A stretch of DNA of 64,000 nucleotides, taken from assembly GCF_013205025.1 (NCBI RefSeq), contig NZ_JABMLE010000001.1, positions 372,001 to 436,000 on the forward strand. Reading direction: 5' to 3'. This document shows, piece after piece, positions 35,814 through 44,518 of the stretch. Origin of the DNA: Rathayibacter sp. VKM Ac-2857. GTDB lineage: Bacteria > Actinomycetota > Actinomycetes > Actinomycetales > Microbacteriaceae. Made by a program: the position numbers and the translations under genes. The notes under the pieces are model-generated. The model had not been told where the DNA came from and ran no database searches. It saw only the letters and a program-made list of their open reading frames with translations. How positions within the stretch are numbered: position 1 is the stretch's first letter; each line of letters starts with the position of its first letter.

Positions 35814-36916
35814 CGGACCGCGGCCGGGACGCGCTCGAGCGCCAGGTCGAGCAGCTCGCTGATCAGGTCGGGGTAGTCGACGCCGCTCGCGCCCCACATC
35901 CGCGGGAACATCGAGATCGGCGTGAAGCCCGGCATCGTGTTGATCTCGTTGATGACGAAGCCGTCCGCCGTCAGGAAGAAGTCGACCCGCGCGAGGCCCT
36001 CGGCGCCGATCGCGGTGAAGGCCCTGACCGCGAGGGCGCGCATCTCGGCGAGCTCGTCCTCGGTGAGGTCGGCCGGGCAGACCAGCTCGACGCCCTTCAT
36101 CCCGAGGTACTTGGCCTCGAAGTCGTAGAAGCCGCCGCCGCTGACGACGACCTCGCCGGCCACGGACGCCCGCGCCGTCGCCCCGCGGCGCCCGCCGAGC
36201 ACGCCGATCTCGACCTCGCGGCCGACGATCGCGGACTCGATCAGCACCCGGGAGTCGTGCGCGAACGCCTCCTCGAGCGCGGCGTCCAGCTCGGAGCGCT
36301 CGTCGACCCGGCTCACTCCGACGCTCGATCCGGCGCGGGCCGGCTTGACGAACGCGGGCAGGCCGAGCTCGTCGAGGGCCGACGCCGCGTCGCTCGGGTC
36401 GTCGCGCCACTCCGCCTCGGTCACGGTGTACCAGGGGGCGACCGCGATGCCCGCGGCGCGGAAGACGGTCTTGGTGAAGTGCTTGTCCATCCCGAGTGCG
36501 GAGGCGAGCACGCCGGAGCCGACGTAGGGCAGACCGACCAGCTCGAGCATCCCCTGGACGGTGCCGTCCTCGCCCCACGGGCCGTGCAGGATCGGCAGCA
36601 CCACGTCGATGTCGCCCAGTGAGCGGACGGAGCCGTCGGCCGCGGTGACGGTCAGCTCGCGCGAGAGCGCCGACTCCGGCCAGCGCACGCGGGTTCCGTT
36701 GTCCTCGACCCGCGGCAGGGCGTTCGCGTCGAGCGCGAACTTCTCCGGCCGGTCCTCCTCGAGCACGAACGCGCCGTCGGCGGTGATCCCCACCGGGATC
36801 ACGTCGAAGCGGTCACGATCGATCGCCCGCAGCACCCCCGCCGCCGTTGCGCAGCTGATCGAGTGCTCGCTTGAACGCCCCCCGAACAGAACGGCCACTG
36901 CGAGCTTGCTGGTCAT
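35810..36916 (-). CDS. ddl: D-alanine--D-alanine ligase
   Basis: A 368-residue ATP-grasp enzyme making D-Ala-D-Ala for peptidoglycan. Motifs: VLFGGRSSEHSISCATA at the N terminus, LHGPWGEDGTVQGMLELVGLPYVGSGVLASALGMDK, PAFVKPARAGSSVGVSRV, and FLTADGFVINEINTMPGFTPISMFP at the Mg/ATP site. The start chosen is ATG 36916 (MTSKLAVAVLFGG) because GAGAGGA stands 6 nt upstream; GTG 36931 is an alternative. Its first 35 codons are overlapped by the 3' extension of gpsA. Confidence 0.95.
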   Translation of the reverse strand: MTSKLAVAVLFGGRSSEHSISCATAAGVLRAIDRDRFDVIPVGITADGAFVLEEDRPEKFALDANALPRVEDNGTRVRWPESALSRELTVTAADGSVRSLGDIDVVLPILHGPWGEDGTVQGMLELVGLPYVGSGVLASALGMDKHFTKTVFRAAGIAVAPWYTVTEAEWRDDPSDAASALDELGLPAFVKPARAGSSVGVSRVDERSELDAALEEAFAHDSRVLIESAIVGREVEIGVLGGRRGATARASVAGEVVVSGGGFYDFEAKYLGMKGVELVCPADLTEDELAEMRALAVRAFTAIGAEGLARVDFFLTADGFVINEINTMPGFTPISMFPRMWGASGVDYPDLISELLDLALERVPAAVR

Positions 36917-37967
36917 CGAGGTTCCTCTCACCCTGGGGCTCGTCCGAATCCGTGGTCAGGTGCGGCGCGATGTCCTTCGGATCGAGCGTACCGGCGAGCA
37001 CCTGCGACACCTGCTCGACGATGGGCATGTCGACTCCGCGGGCCCGGGCGAGCTCGAGGATCGGCGCGACCGAGGAGAGCCCCTCCGCCGTCTGCTGCAT
37101 CGACTTCACGACGTCGCCGAAGCTGTAGCCCTGGCCGAGCAGGCGCCCGGCCGTGTTGTTGCGGGAGAGCGACGAGCTGGACGTGGCGATCAGGTCGCCG
37201 AGGCCGGCCAGCCCGGACATCGTCTCGGGCCGCCCGCCGTAGGCGACGGCGAAGTCGGTCATCTCGGCGAGGCCGCGGGTGATGATCGAGGCCTTGGTGT
37301 TCTCGCCGTAGCCGACCCCGTCGACGATGCCGATCGCGACGGCGATCAGGTTCTTCAGCACACCGCCGAACTCGGTCCCGATCACGTCGGTGTTGACGTA
37401 GGAGCGGAAGTAGCGGTTGGTCGCGGCGAGCGCGACCTCCTGGGCGGTGACGAGGCTCTCCGAGGCGATGACCGCTGCCGTCGGCTGCTCCTTCGCGATC
37501 TCGAGCGCGAGGTTCGGGCCGGAGGCGACCGCGATGCGGCTCGGATCGATCGGAAGCACCTGCGAGATCACCTCGCTCATCCGCTGGCCGGTGCCCTTCT
37601 CGACGCCCTTCATCAGGCTGACGAGGACGGTCCGCTCGGTGAGGAACGGCGTGATCGCCTCGAGGTTGCCGCGCAGGGTCTGCGACGGGATGGAGAGGTA
37701 GACGTGGTCGGCGCCCTCGAGCGCCTCCTCGATCCGCGGGGTCGCCCGGATGTTGCGCGGCAGATTGATGCCGGGGAGGTAGTCGCTGTTGCGCTTGGCC
37801 TCGGTGATCTCGCGGGCGAGCTCGGCGCGCCGCGCCCACATCACCACGTCGGAGCCGCCGTCGGCGAGGATCTTGGCGAACGTGGTCCCCCAGCTGCCGG
37901 CGCCGAGGACGGCGACGCGGCGCGGCACGGGGATCGGCGCCTTCTCGGCCCTACTGCTCCTGCTCAA
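36813..37967 (-). CDS. gpsA: NAD(P)-dependent glycerol-3-phosphate dehydrogenase, with C-terminal extension
   Basis: GpsA makes sn-glycerol-3-phosphate for phospholipids. N-terminal Rossmann motif VAVLGAGSWGTTFAK, then ASGPNLALEIAKEQPTA, catalytic region NLIAVAIGIVDGVGYGENTKASIITRGLAEM, and SGLAGLGDLIAT. The annotated frame has 384 residues, versus about 330-345 normally. The last roughly 38 residues (after EPQG) are Arg/Gly-rich and run 104 bp into ddl. One extra G in the GGG run near 36930 would place TGA right after EPQG. The start used is TTG 37967, overlapping plsC by 17 bp; GTG 37928 is an alternative. Confidence 0.88.
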   Translation of the reverse strand: MSRSSRAEKAPIPVPRRVAVLGAGSWGTTFAKILADGGSDVVMWARRAELAREITEAKRNSDYLPGINLPRNIRATPRIEEALEGADHVYLSIPSQTLRGNLEAITPFLTERTVLVSLMKGVEKGTGQRMSEVISQVLPIDPSRIAVASGPNLALEIAKEQPTAAVIASESLVTAQEVALAATNRYFRSYVNTDVIGTEFGGVLKNLIAVAIGIVDGVGYGENTKASIITRGLAEMTDFAVAYGGRPETMSGLAGLGDLIATSSSSLSRNNTAGRLLGQGYSFGDVVKSMQQTAEGLSSVAPILELARARGVDMPIVEQVSQVLAGTLDPKDIAPHLTTDSDEPQGERNLDDQQARSGRSVRGAFKRALDQLRNGGGGAAGDRS

Positions 37968-38694
37968 AGCGTCCCGTGCCCTTCTGGTTGTGCTCGGCGG
38001 GGTTCCAGCGCTTCTCGGGCGCCGTCTCGCCGCGCAGTTCCTCGAGCAGACGGGTGATCGCGGCCATCACGACGGTCGAGGCCTCGTTGAGCGTCGCGGA
38101 GTCGAGGCTGCGCCCGCGGAACGCGGAGAGGTCGACCGGGTCGCCGACGAGGACGTCGACGCGCTTGCGGCGGAAGAGGGTGATCTTCTTGGAGTAGCGG
38201 CCCATCAGCTGCTGCGTGCCCCAGTGCGCGACGGGCACGACGGGCAGTCCGTACTGCAGCGCCATCCGGACCGCGCCGGTCTTGCCGCGCATCGGCCAGA
38301 GCTCGGGGTCGCGGGTGAGGGTGCCCTCCGGGTAGATCAGGACGGAACCGCCCTTGTCGACCAGCTCCTTCGCCGCCTTGAGCGGCTCGCTGCCGCGCAC
38401 GGAGCCGGCCCGCTCGACCGGGATCTGTCCCGAGGCGCGGAGGATCGCTCCAGCGACGGGGATCTTGAACAGCGAGGCCTTGGCGAGGAAGCGCGGCGCG
38501 CGACCGGCGCGCCAGAGCACCCAGCCCGTGATGAACGGGTCGATCTCGCTGTAGTGGTTCGGCGCGAAGACGAACGCCCCCTTGCTCGGGATCTTGTCGA
38601 TGTCGCGGACCCGGAGGTCCACGGAGGCGGTGAGCGTCGGGATCACCAACGCCGCGAGGAGCCAGAAGATGGACGGACGGCTTCGTTCAGACAC
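37951..38694 (-). CDS. plsC: 1-acyl-sn-glycerol-3-phosphate acyltransferase
   Basis: A 247-residue acyltransferase with a GTG start (VSERSRPSIFWLLAALV). An N-terminal membrane segment precedes the catalytic HX4D motif in APNHYSEIDPF. Substrate motif VLIYPEGTLTRDPELW and the ASGQIPVER segment follow. It makes phosphatidic acid from lysophosphatidic acid and feeds from the adjacent gpsA product. First gene of plsC-gpsA-ddl-gntR. Repeat cluster B lies immediately upstream, so its promoter is near or within the cluster edge. Confidence 0.92.
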   Translation of the reverse strand: MSERSRPSIFWLLAALVIPTLTASVDLRVRDIDKIPSKGAFVFAPNHYSEIDPFITGWVLWRAGRAPRFLAKASLFKIPVAGAILRASGQIPVERAGSVRGSEPLKAAKELVDKGGSVLIYPEGTLTRDPELWPMRGKTGAVRMALQYGLPVVPVAHWGTQQLMGRYSKKITLFRRKRVDVLVGDPVDLSAFRGRSLDSATLNEASTVVMAAITRLLEELRGETAPEKRWNPAEHNQKGTGRFEQEQ

Positions 38695-38818
38695 CCGCCC
38701 ATCCTCGCACCCCGGGTCCGCCGCCCCCCGCCGCCCACGCCCGCGCACGGCGCGGCGCGGCGCCCGCGGCACGTCGCGCCGTGCTGGTCGAGCAGCCCCG
38801 CCGCGGCACATCGCGCTG

Positions 38819-38947
38819 CATGCTGGTCGAGTAGCCCCGCAGGGGCGTATCGAGACCCGCCGTCCCCAACAGGGCGAGTCTGCAGACCCGTGTTCTGACG
38901 CTGGCGGATCTCGATACGCCCTCTGCGAGGGCTACTCGATCAGCATG
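38819..38947. repeat. 129-bp palindromic repeat, copy B1
   Basis: Starts CATGCTGGTCGAGTAGCC and ends TACTCGATCAGCATG, exactly 129 bp like A1, A2 and B2. The right inner palindrome has diverged to CCCTCTGCGAGGG, with matching changes on both sides that keep the small stem paired. The centre has GAGTCTGCAGACCCG. Confidence 0.88.
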
Positions 38948-39001
38948 CAGAGACCCGCCCCTCTGACGACGGTGGATCTACTTGGAAGAGACACCCGCAC
39001 A

Positions 39002-39130
39002 CATGCTGGTCGAGTAGCCCCGCAGGGGCGTATCGAGACCCGCCGTCATCAGCACGGCGGGTCTGCAGACTCGACTTCTGACGGTGGTGGATCTCGATAC
39101 GCCCGCTGCGCGGGCTACTCGATCAGCATG
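39002..39130. repeat. 129-bp palindromic repeat, copy B2
   Basis: Same 129-bp length and arms as B1, in the same orientation 54 bp further on. The right inner palindrome is CCCGCTGCGCGGG, and the centre has GGGTCTGCAGACTCG. Confidence 0.88.
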
Positions 39131-39142
39131 ACGATCCCCTCC

Positions 39143-39185
39143 CATGCTGGTCGAGTAGCCCTGCAGGGGCGTATCGAGATCCCGG
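39143..39185. repeat. Left half of a 129-bp repeat, copy B3
   Basis: Only the left arm is present (CATGCTGGTCGAGTAGCC, then CTGCAGGGG and GCGTATCGAGAT). The centre and right arm are missing, so it cannot form the long hairpin. It looks like a decayed or recombined copy. Confidence 0.75.
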
Positions 39186-39230
39186 CGAACGTCGGACTCT
39201 CCGCCGCTGTGTGCTGCCTGCGCCGCGAGT

Positions 39231-39268
39231 ACCGGCATGCCGAGACGGCTCCCGCACGCGGTTCCGGC
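39231..39268. repeat. Half copy of the 75-bp-type repeat
   Basis: ACCGGCATGCCGAGACGGCT followed by CCCGCACGCGGTTCCGG matches one arm of the 75-bp family seen at 17291, 40809 and 40912. It again lies within 50 bp of a 129-bp family member. Confidence 0.45.
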
Positions 39269-39307
39269 CGATCACGGGAGGGGGCATCGCCGCGTTAGCG
39301 TGGCGGA

Positions 39308-39991
39308 GTGAGCGAGCGACGCGAGAACCCGGTCTCCGCCGCGCTCCGCGGGCTCACCGAGTCGGGGGCGGCGCTCCAGACGCTCGCCTTCGTGCTCCTC
39401 CTCGGGTTCTTCGGCGTGTACTCGATCGGCACCCGCAGTCCGGAGCTGCTCGCCCAGCTGCTCGCCCGGGTCGGTCTCGCCGCGGCGGGAGCCGCTGCCG
39501 TCACGGGGCTCGTCGTGGTCGTCGTCCGCTCCGTCGCACGCGCGGTCGGCGGCCCGCTCGCGCACGTCGAGGCCGAAGCGAGCGACGGCGAGGTCGTGCT
39601 GGGCCGCGGCGACCTGGTCGACGTCCTCCGCTGGGTGGAGCCCCGACTCCCGAGGCGGATCTCCCGCCCCTACGCCGTCGTCGTCCCCGGAGCGAGGGGA
39701 CTCTCCGTCTCCCTCCGCTCGCACGTCGTGATCGTCCCCTGGTCGCGCGTCCGCACCGTCCGGCGACTCAGGATCCGCCGGGGGATGCGCCGGCACGACG
39801 CCGTCGTCGTCGACCTCTCCCGATCCGGTGGCGGCCGAACGCGGTCGCTCACGCTCGTCCCGGTCGAGCGGCCCGGACTGCTGGGGCAGCGCCCCGCCTC
39901 GGAGCAGGCGCTGGCCCTGCTCCACCGTCGCGTCGCCGCTGCACTGCCCCCCGGTGAGCCAGCGCCGACCTGGGGCACCCCCGACGAGTGA
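39308..39991 (+). CDS. Two-helix membrane protein with PH-like cytoplasmic domain
   Basis: A 227-residue protein with a GTG start. Two transmembrane helices (about residues 22-42 and 52-75) are followed by a beta-rich soluble part of about 140 residues resembling bacterial PH-like folds (GLSVSLRSHVVIVPWSRVRTVRRL). Its C-terminal stretch VERPGLLGQRPASEQALALLHRRVAAAL is matched by the next gene (VEEPGLLGLRPASAESVDRFHGRLRA). No function is recognised. Confidence 0.7.
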   Translation: MSERRENPVSAALRGLTESGAALQTLAFVLLLGFFGVYSIGTRSPELLAQLLARVGLAAAGAAAVTGLVVVVVRSVARAVGGPLAHVEAEASDGEVVLGRGDLVDVLRWVEPRLPRRISRPYAVVVPGARGLSVSLRSHVVIVPWSRVRTVRRLRIRRGMRRHDAVVVDLSRSGGGRTRSLTLVPVERPGLLGQRPASEQALALLHRRVAAALPPGEPAPTWGTPDE

Positions 39992-40132
39992 CGCCGCCCT
40001 CAAGAAGCTGCGACGGCGGGAAAGAGCGATCCGCTTCGGGGCGTCGCGCAGACGAGATGCAGCGATGCCCCTCCGGACACGTCCCGTGCGTCACCGTCAT
40101 CGTGCGGCGGATCGCCCCGGTACCGTGTCGAC

Positions 40133-40687
40133 GTGATCCGCGCCCCTCGCCTCCTCGAAGCGGTGCTCGCCGCCGCATCGGAGAGCCCCGCGCTCCTGGT
40201 CGCTGCGGCGACCGCCGCGGTCACGATCGTGCTCCTGGTGGTGCTCGTTGCCGCGCGTCTCGTCACCGCTCCGCGCGCCCTCGTCCAGGCGAGCGCGATC
40301 GGCGGAGTCGTGGTCGTCGGCGGACCGGCGGTCTCGCGCCTGCTGCGGTTCGGCGACCCGACCGTCCCGACGCCCGATCTGCACCCGTACCTCGTCCTCG
40401 ATCCGGCGGAGGAGGCCCTCGTGGTGCTCGCCGGCGATCGGCGCATCGAGATCCTCTGGGACGAGATCCGCACCCTCGAGCAACGCACCGTCGGCCTCGG
40501 GGGCCGGACCGCGATCGTCGTCACGGTGTCCCGCGGGTTCCGGCCCCGGTCCGCGGACCTGCGTCTCGTCGAGGAGCCCGGACTCCTCGGACTGCGGCCG
40601 GCGTCGGCGGAGAGCGTCGACCGCTTTCACGGGCGGCTCCGCGCGCGGGTGGAGGCGGCCGGGTCCGCGTCCCCCGGCAGCCGCTGA
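40133..40687 (+). CDS. Membrane protein related to the preceding gene
   Basis: A 184-residue protein with a GTG start. Two helices lie at residues 20-60 (LLVAAATAAVTIVLLVVLVAARLV, AIGGVVVVGGPAV), then a soluble domain EALVVLAGDRRIEILWDEIRTLEQRTVGLGGRTAIVVTVSRGF and the shared PGLLGxRPAS tail motif. It is a diverged paralogue of the 227-residue neighbour, 141 bp upstream, in the same orientation. No function is recognised. Confidence 0.7.
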   Translation: MIRAPRLLEAVLAAASESPALLVAAATAAVTIVLLVVLVAARLVTAPRALVQASAIGGVVVVGGPAVSRLLRFGDPTVPTPDLHPYLVLDPAEEALVVLAGDRRIEILWDEIRTLEQRTVGLGGRTAIVVTVSRGFRPRSADLRLVEEPGLLGLRPASAESVDRFHGRLRARVEAAGSASPGSR

Positions 40688-40808
40688 GCACGGCGCCGCA
40701 GCGGGACCCGTGCTCACGCACGTCCTGCGGGTATCGATCGCGAACGAGGCGGAGTCCTGTGCTCCCTGGAACACCTGCCGGAGCCTCGGACCGACCGCGC
40801 GGGCGACG

Positions 40809-40883
40809 TTCGGCACGCGAAAACGACTCCGGCACGCGCAATCCAACCGATCCGACGAGCCGGACGCGGTTCCGCGGGCCGGA
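40809..40883. repeat. 75-bp-type palindromic repeat, copy 2
   Basis: Left arm TTCGGCACGCGAAAACGACT and on, right arm ACGAGCCGGACGCGGTTCCG ending GGGCCGGA. The arms are imperfect inverted copies around an AT-richer centre (AATCCAACCGATCC). Confidence 0.78.
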
Positions 40884-40911
40884 GGTCGGGTCGGCTGCCC
40901 GGGTCGTGATG

Positions 40912-40986
40912 TCCGGCACGCGGAAACGGCTCCGGCTCGCAGGATCGGGAGGATTCTGCGAGCCGGAGCCGTTCCAGCGTGCCGGA
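40912..40986. repeat. 75-bp-type palindromic repeat, copy 3
   Basis: The best-formed copy: TCCGGCACGCGGAAACGGCT opposite AGCCGGAGCCGTTCCAGCGT, ending GCCGGA. The second half of each arm (CCGGCTCGCA against TGCGAGCCGG) is a perfect match. It ends 13 bp from the murA stop codon. Confidence 0.82.
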
Positions 40987-40998
40987 GGTGCTGCGGGA

Positions 40999-42369
40999 CT
41001 ACGCGTCGAGCGAGAAGTCCGCGCCGAGCAGCTCGAGCTTGGTGAGGAAGTTCTCGTAGCCGCGGCTGATGATGCCGACGTTCGAGACGTGCGACGTGCC
41101 CTCGGCCGAGAGCGCCGCGATCAGGTGCGAGAAGCCGCCGCGCAGGTCCGGCACGACGATGTCGGCGCCGTGCAGCTTCGACGGGCCGGAGATGACCGCG
41201 GAGTGCATGAAGTTGCGCTGACCGAAGCGGCAGGCCTGGCCGCCGAGGCACTCGCGGTGGATCTGGATGGTCGCGCCCATCTCGACCAGCGCGTCGACGA
41301 AGCCGAAGCGCTGCTCGTAGACGGTCTCGTGCACGATCGACACGCCCTTCGCCTTGGTCAGCGCCACGACGAGCGGCTGCTGCCAGTCGGTCATGAAGCC
41401 GGGGTGCACGTCGGTCTCGATGATGACCGGCTTCAGCTCGCCACCGGGGTGGTAGAAGCGGATGCCGTCCTCGGCGATCTCGAACGCGCCGCCGACCTTG
41501 CGGAAGACGTTGAGGAAGGTCGTCATCTCCTGCTGGCGGGCGCCGCCGACGAAGATGTCGCCGTCGGTCGCGAGCGCCGCGGCGGCCCAGGAGGCGGCCT
41601 CGTTGCGGTCGAAGAGCGCGCGGTGGGTGTACCCCTCGAGGCGGTCGACACCCTCGATGCGGATCACGCGGTCGGTGTCGACCGAGATGATGGCGCCCAT
41701 CTTCTGCAGGATGTTGATGAGATCCATGATCTCCGGCTCGATCGCCGCACCCGACAGCTCGGTGATGCCCGAGGCGCGGACCGCGGTGAGCAGCACCTGC
41801 TCGGTCGCTCCGACGCTCGGGTAGGGCAGCGACACCTTCGCGCCGTGCAGGCCCTCGGGCGCCGACATCCGGATGCCGGAGGGCAGCTTCTCGACGATGG
41901 CGCCGAAGTTGCGGAGCACCTCGAGGTGGTAGTCGATCGGGCGGTCGCCGATGCGGCAGCCGCCGAGGTCGGGGATGAACGCCTCGCCGAGGCGGTGCAG
42001 CAGCGGGCCGCAGAACAGGATCGGGATGCGGCTGGAGCCGGCGTGCGCGTCGATGTCGGCGAAGTGCGCCGACTCGACGGCGGACGGGTCGAGGATCAGC
42101 TCGCCCACCTCCGGGCCCTGCTTCACCTTCACGCCGTGCACCTCGAGGAGGCCCTTCACGACGCGGACGTCGCTGATGTCGGGCACGTCGCGCAGCGTCG
42201 AGGCGGTCTCGCCGAGGAGCGCCGCCACCATCGCCTTGGTGACGAGGTTCTTCGCCCCCTTGAGCTCGATCCGGCCCTTCAGCGGACGACCACCGTGGAT
42301 CGTGAGCCGCTCGGTCGTCATCCCCACCCGTGCTCCCGCCGCCTTGGCATCCTGAAGAAGTGTGTTCAC
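40999..42369 (-). CDS. murA: UDP-N-acetylglucosamine 1-carboxyvinyltransferase
   Basis: A 456-residue enolpyruvyl transferase, the first committed step of peptidoglycan synthesis. Motifs: LKGRIELKGAKNLVTKAMVAALL, with Lys and Asn of the active site, and the catalytic Cys in DLGGCRIGDRPIDYHLEVLRNFGA. Because Cys rather than Asp is present, the fosfomycin target residue is retained. The GTG start lies 1 bp after the leuD stop, so murA is read with leuCD. Confidence 0.93.
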   Translation of the reverse strand: MNTLLQDAKAAGARVGMTTERLTIHGGRPLKGRIELKGAKNLVTKAMVAALLGETASTLRDVPDISDVRVVKGLLEVHGVKVKQGPEVGELILDPSAVESAHFADIDAHAGSSRIPILFCGPLLHRLGEAFIPDLGGCRIGDRPIDYHLEVLRNFGAIVEKLPSGIRMSAPEGLHGAKVSLPYPSVGATEQVLLTAVRASGITELSGAAIEPEIMDLINILQKMGAIISVDTDRVIRIEGVDRLEGYTHRALFDRNEAASWAAAALATDGDIFVGGARQQEMTTFLNVFRKVGGAFEIAEDGIRFYHPGGELKPVIIETDVHPGFMTDWQQPLVVALTKAKGVSIVHETVYEQRFGFVDALVEMGATIQIHRECLGGQACRFGQRNFMHSAVISGPSKLHGADIVVPDLRGGFSHLIAALSAEGTSHVSNVGIISRGYENFLTKLELLGADFSLDA

Positions 42370-42370
42370 G

Positions 42371-42967
42371 CTATTTCACCGGCAATGTCTTGGGCCGCCA
42401 GCTCGCGCGACGGGTCTCGAATTCGGAAATGAGCGCTTCGTCGCGCAGGGTCAGGCCGATGTCGTCCAGCCCTTCGATCAGGCGCCAACGAGTGTAGTCG
42501 TCGACCTCGAAGGGGAAGGTCTCGCCACCGGCGGTGACCGTACGACCAACCAGATCGACGGTCGCTTCTATTCCCGGCGTGCCGTCGATCAGCTCCCAGA
42601 GCCGCTTGACGTCGCTCTCGGCGAGGGCCGCGGCGAGCAGCCCCTGCTTGCCGGAGTTGCCGCGGAAGATGTCGCCGAAGCGCGAGGAGAGCACGACGCG
42701 GAAGCCGAAGTCGCGCAGCGCCCAGACAGCGTGCTCGCGGCTGGAGCCGGTGCCGAAGTCGGGGCCCGCGACGAGGATCTGCGCGCCCTGGAAGGCCGGC
42801 TGGTTCAGCACGAACTCCGGGTCCTGGCGCCAGCCGTGGAAGAGCGCGTCCTCGAAGCCGGTCTTGGTGACCCGCTTGAGGAACACCGCCGGGATGATCT
42901 GGTCGGTGTCGACGTTGCTGCGCTTCAGCGGCGCGGCGATGCCGGTGACGGTCTCGAACTTCTCCAT
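42371..42967 (-). CDS. leuD: 3-isopropylmalate dehydratase small subunit
   Basis: A 198-residue swivel-domain subunit: [32 protein letters not shown], then [41 protein letters not shown]. It forms the LeuCD isomerase of leucine synthesis with the preceding gene, 2 bp away. Confidence 0.96.
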   Translation of the reverse strand: MEKFETVTGIAAPLKRSNVDTDQIIPAVFLKRVTKTGFEDALFHGWRQDPEFVLNQPAFQGAQILVAGPDFGTGSSREHAVWALRDFGFRVVLSSRFGDIFRGNSGKQGLLAAALAESDVKRLWELIDGTPGIEATVDLVGRTVTAGGETFPFEVDDYTRWRLIEGLDDIGLTLRDEALISEFETRRASWRPKTLPVK

Positions 42968-42969
42968 GA

Positions 42970-44472
42970 TCAGGCCTCCACCAGCTCGCGGACGGGCTCC
43001 AGATCCGACGGACTGGAGAGGGTGCCGCGGACGGCGGTCGCGGCGGCCACGAGCGGCGACACCAGGTGCGTGCGGCCGCCCTTGCCCTGCCGGCCCTCGA
43101 AGTTGCGGTTCGAGGTGGAGGCGCAGCGCTCCCCCGGGGCCAGCTGGTCCGGGTTCATGCCGAGGCACATCGAGCAGCCGGCGAAGCGCCACTCGGCGCC
43201 GAACGCGGTGATCACCTTGTCCAGGCCCTCGGCCTCGGCCTCGATGCGCACGCGGGCGGAGCCGGGGACGACCATCACCCGGACGCCGGGCGCCTTGGTG
43301 CGGCCCGCGATGATCGAGGCGAAGGCGCGGAGGTCCTCGATGCGCGAGTTGGTGCAGGAGCCCATGAAGACCGCGTCGACCGGGATCTCCTTCATCGGCG
43401 TGCCGGCCTCGAGGTCCATGTACTCCAGAGCGCGGCGGGCGTTCGAGCGCTCGTTCGGGTCCTCGATCGTGTCGGGATCCGGCACGGCCTGCGAGAGCGA
43501 GACGCCCTGGCCGGGGTTGGTGCCCCAGGTGACGAACGGCTCGAGGGCGTCGGCGTCGAGGACGACCTCGGCGTCGAAGACGGCGCCCTCGTCGCTCGGG
43601 AGCTTCCGCCAGTAGGCGACCGCGTCGTCCCAGTCCTGGCCCTCGGGAGCGTGCGGACGGCCCTTGAGGTAGGCGAAGGTCGTCTCGTCCGGTGCGACCA
43701 TGCCGGCGCGGGCACCGGCCTCGATCGACATGTTGCAGATCGTCATCCGGCCCTCCATCGAGAGCGCGCGGATCGCCGAGCCGCGGTACTCGAGCACGTA
43801 GCCCTGACCGCCGCCGGTGCCGATCTTCGCGATGACCGCGAGGATGATGTCCTTCGCGGTGACGCCCTCGCGCAGCTCGCCCTCGACCGTGATCGCCATG
43901 GTCTTGAACGGTTTGAGCGGCAGGGTCTGGGTCGCCATCACGTGCTCGACCTCGCTGGTGCCGATGCCGAACGCCATCGCGCCGAACGCGCCGTGCGTCG
44001 AGGTGTGCGAGTCTCCGCAGACCACGGTGATGCCGGGCATCGTCAGCCCGAGCTGCGGGCCGACGACGTGCACGATGCCCTGCTCGATGTCGCCGAGCGA
44101 GTGCAGGCGGACGCCGAACTCGGCGGCGTTGCGCCGCAGGGTCTCGATCTGGGTGCGGCTGGTGAGGTCGGCGATCGGCTTGTCGATGCCGACGGTCGGG
44201 GTGTTGTGGTCCTCGGTCGCGATCGTGAGATCGGGCCGGCGGACCGGGCGACCGGCCTGGCGGAGGCCGTCGAAGGCCTGCGGGCTGGTCACCTCGTGCA
44301 CGAGGTGCAGGTCGATGTAGATCAGGTCGGGGGTGCCGTCCTCGCCCTTGGCGACGAGGTGGTCGTCCCAGACCTTCTCGGCCAGGGTGCGCGGGCGCTC
44401 GACGGCCGGGGGCACGGTGGCCGAGGGCACAGCGGCCGACGGCACAGCGGTATCGGGGGAACTGTCGTTCAT
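42970..44472 (-). CDS. leuC: 3-isopropylmalate dehydratase large subunit
   Basis: A 500-residue aconitase-family subunit. Fe-S ligands sit in [31 protein letters not shown] and [22 protein letters not shown] opens the domain. The start used is ATG 44472 ([17 protein letters not shown]), giving an Ala/Pro/Val-rich N-terminal leader of about 25 residues not usual in the family; GAAGAGA is 9 nt upstream. It converts 2- to 3-isopropylmalate. Preceded by a Leu-rich leader peptide and hairpin. Confidence 0.95.
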   Translation of the reverse strand: MNDSSPDTAVPSAAVPSATVPPAVERPRTLAEKVWDDHLVAKGEDGTPDLIYIDLHLVHEVTSPQAFDGLRQAGRPVRRPDLTIATEDHNTPTVGIDKPIADLTSRTQIETLRRNAAEFGVRLHSLGDIEQGIVHVVGPQLGLTMPGITVVCGDSHTSTHGAFGAMAFGIGTSEVEHVMATQTLPLKPFKTMAITVEGELREGVTAKDIILAVIAKIGTGGGQGYVLEYRGSAIRALSMEGRMTICNMSIEAGARAGMVAPDETTFAYLKGRPHAPEGQDWDDAVAYWRKLPSDEGAVFDAEVVLDADALEPFVTWGTNPGQGVSLSQAVPDPDTIEDPNERSNARRALEYMDLEAGTPMKEIPVDAVFMGSCTNSRIEDLRAFASIIAGRTKAPGVRVMVVPGSARVRIEAEAEGLDKVITAFGAEWRFAGCSMCLGMNPDQLAPGERCASTSNRNFEGRQGKGGRTHLVSPLVAAATAVRGTLSSPSDLEPVRELVEA

Positions 44473-44484
44473 GGCGGGATTCTC

Positions 44485-44495
44485 TTCCTCAGGAA
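44485..44495 (-). promoter_or_regulatory. Small hairpin near the leuC ribosome-binding site
   Basis: TTCC-TGA-GGAA is a self-complementary stretch whose right half contributes to the purine-rich Shine-Dalgarno region of leuC. If formed, it could hide part of that site. It is very short and may have no effect. Confidence 0.25.
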
Positions 44496-44518
44496 TGGTG
44501 GTCAGCCCACGAGAGACA

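Larger units (their letters stand above)
38695..39307. other. Intergenic repeat cluster B
   Basis: A gap of about 610 bp between the divergent starts of plsC and a membrane-protein gene. It contains a decayed half repeat near 38781-38810 (GTGCTGGTCGAGCAGCCCCG), two full 129-bp repeats, a left half repeat and a half copy of the 75-bp family. No gene is seen. Confidence 0.8.
40688..40998. other. Convergent intergenic region with two 75-bp-type repeats
   Basis: A gap of about 310 bp between the convergent ends of the 184-residue membrane-protein gene and murA. The distal part is occupied by two head-to-tail palindromic repeats. The first 120 bp show nothing recognisable. The repeat beside murA may act as its terminator. 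Confidence 0.7.

Noticed and set aside
38687-39238. Short open frames encoding LDTPLRGYSTSM-like peptides in the repeat clusters
   Set aside because: The recurring peptide is just the translated repeat arm, appears on both strands and has no ribosome-binding site.
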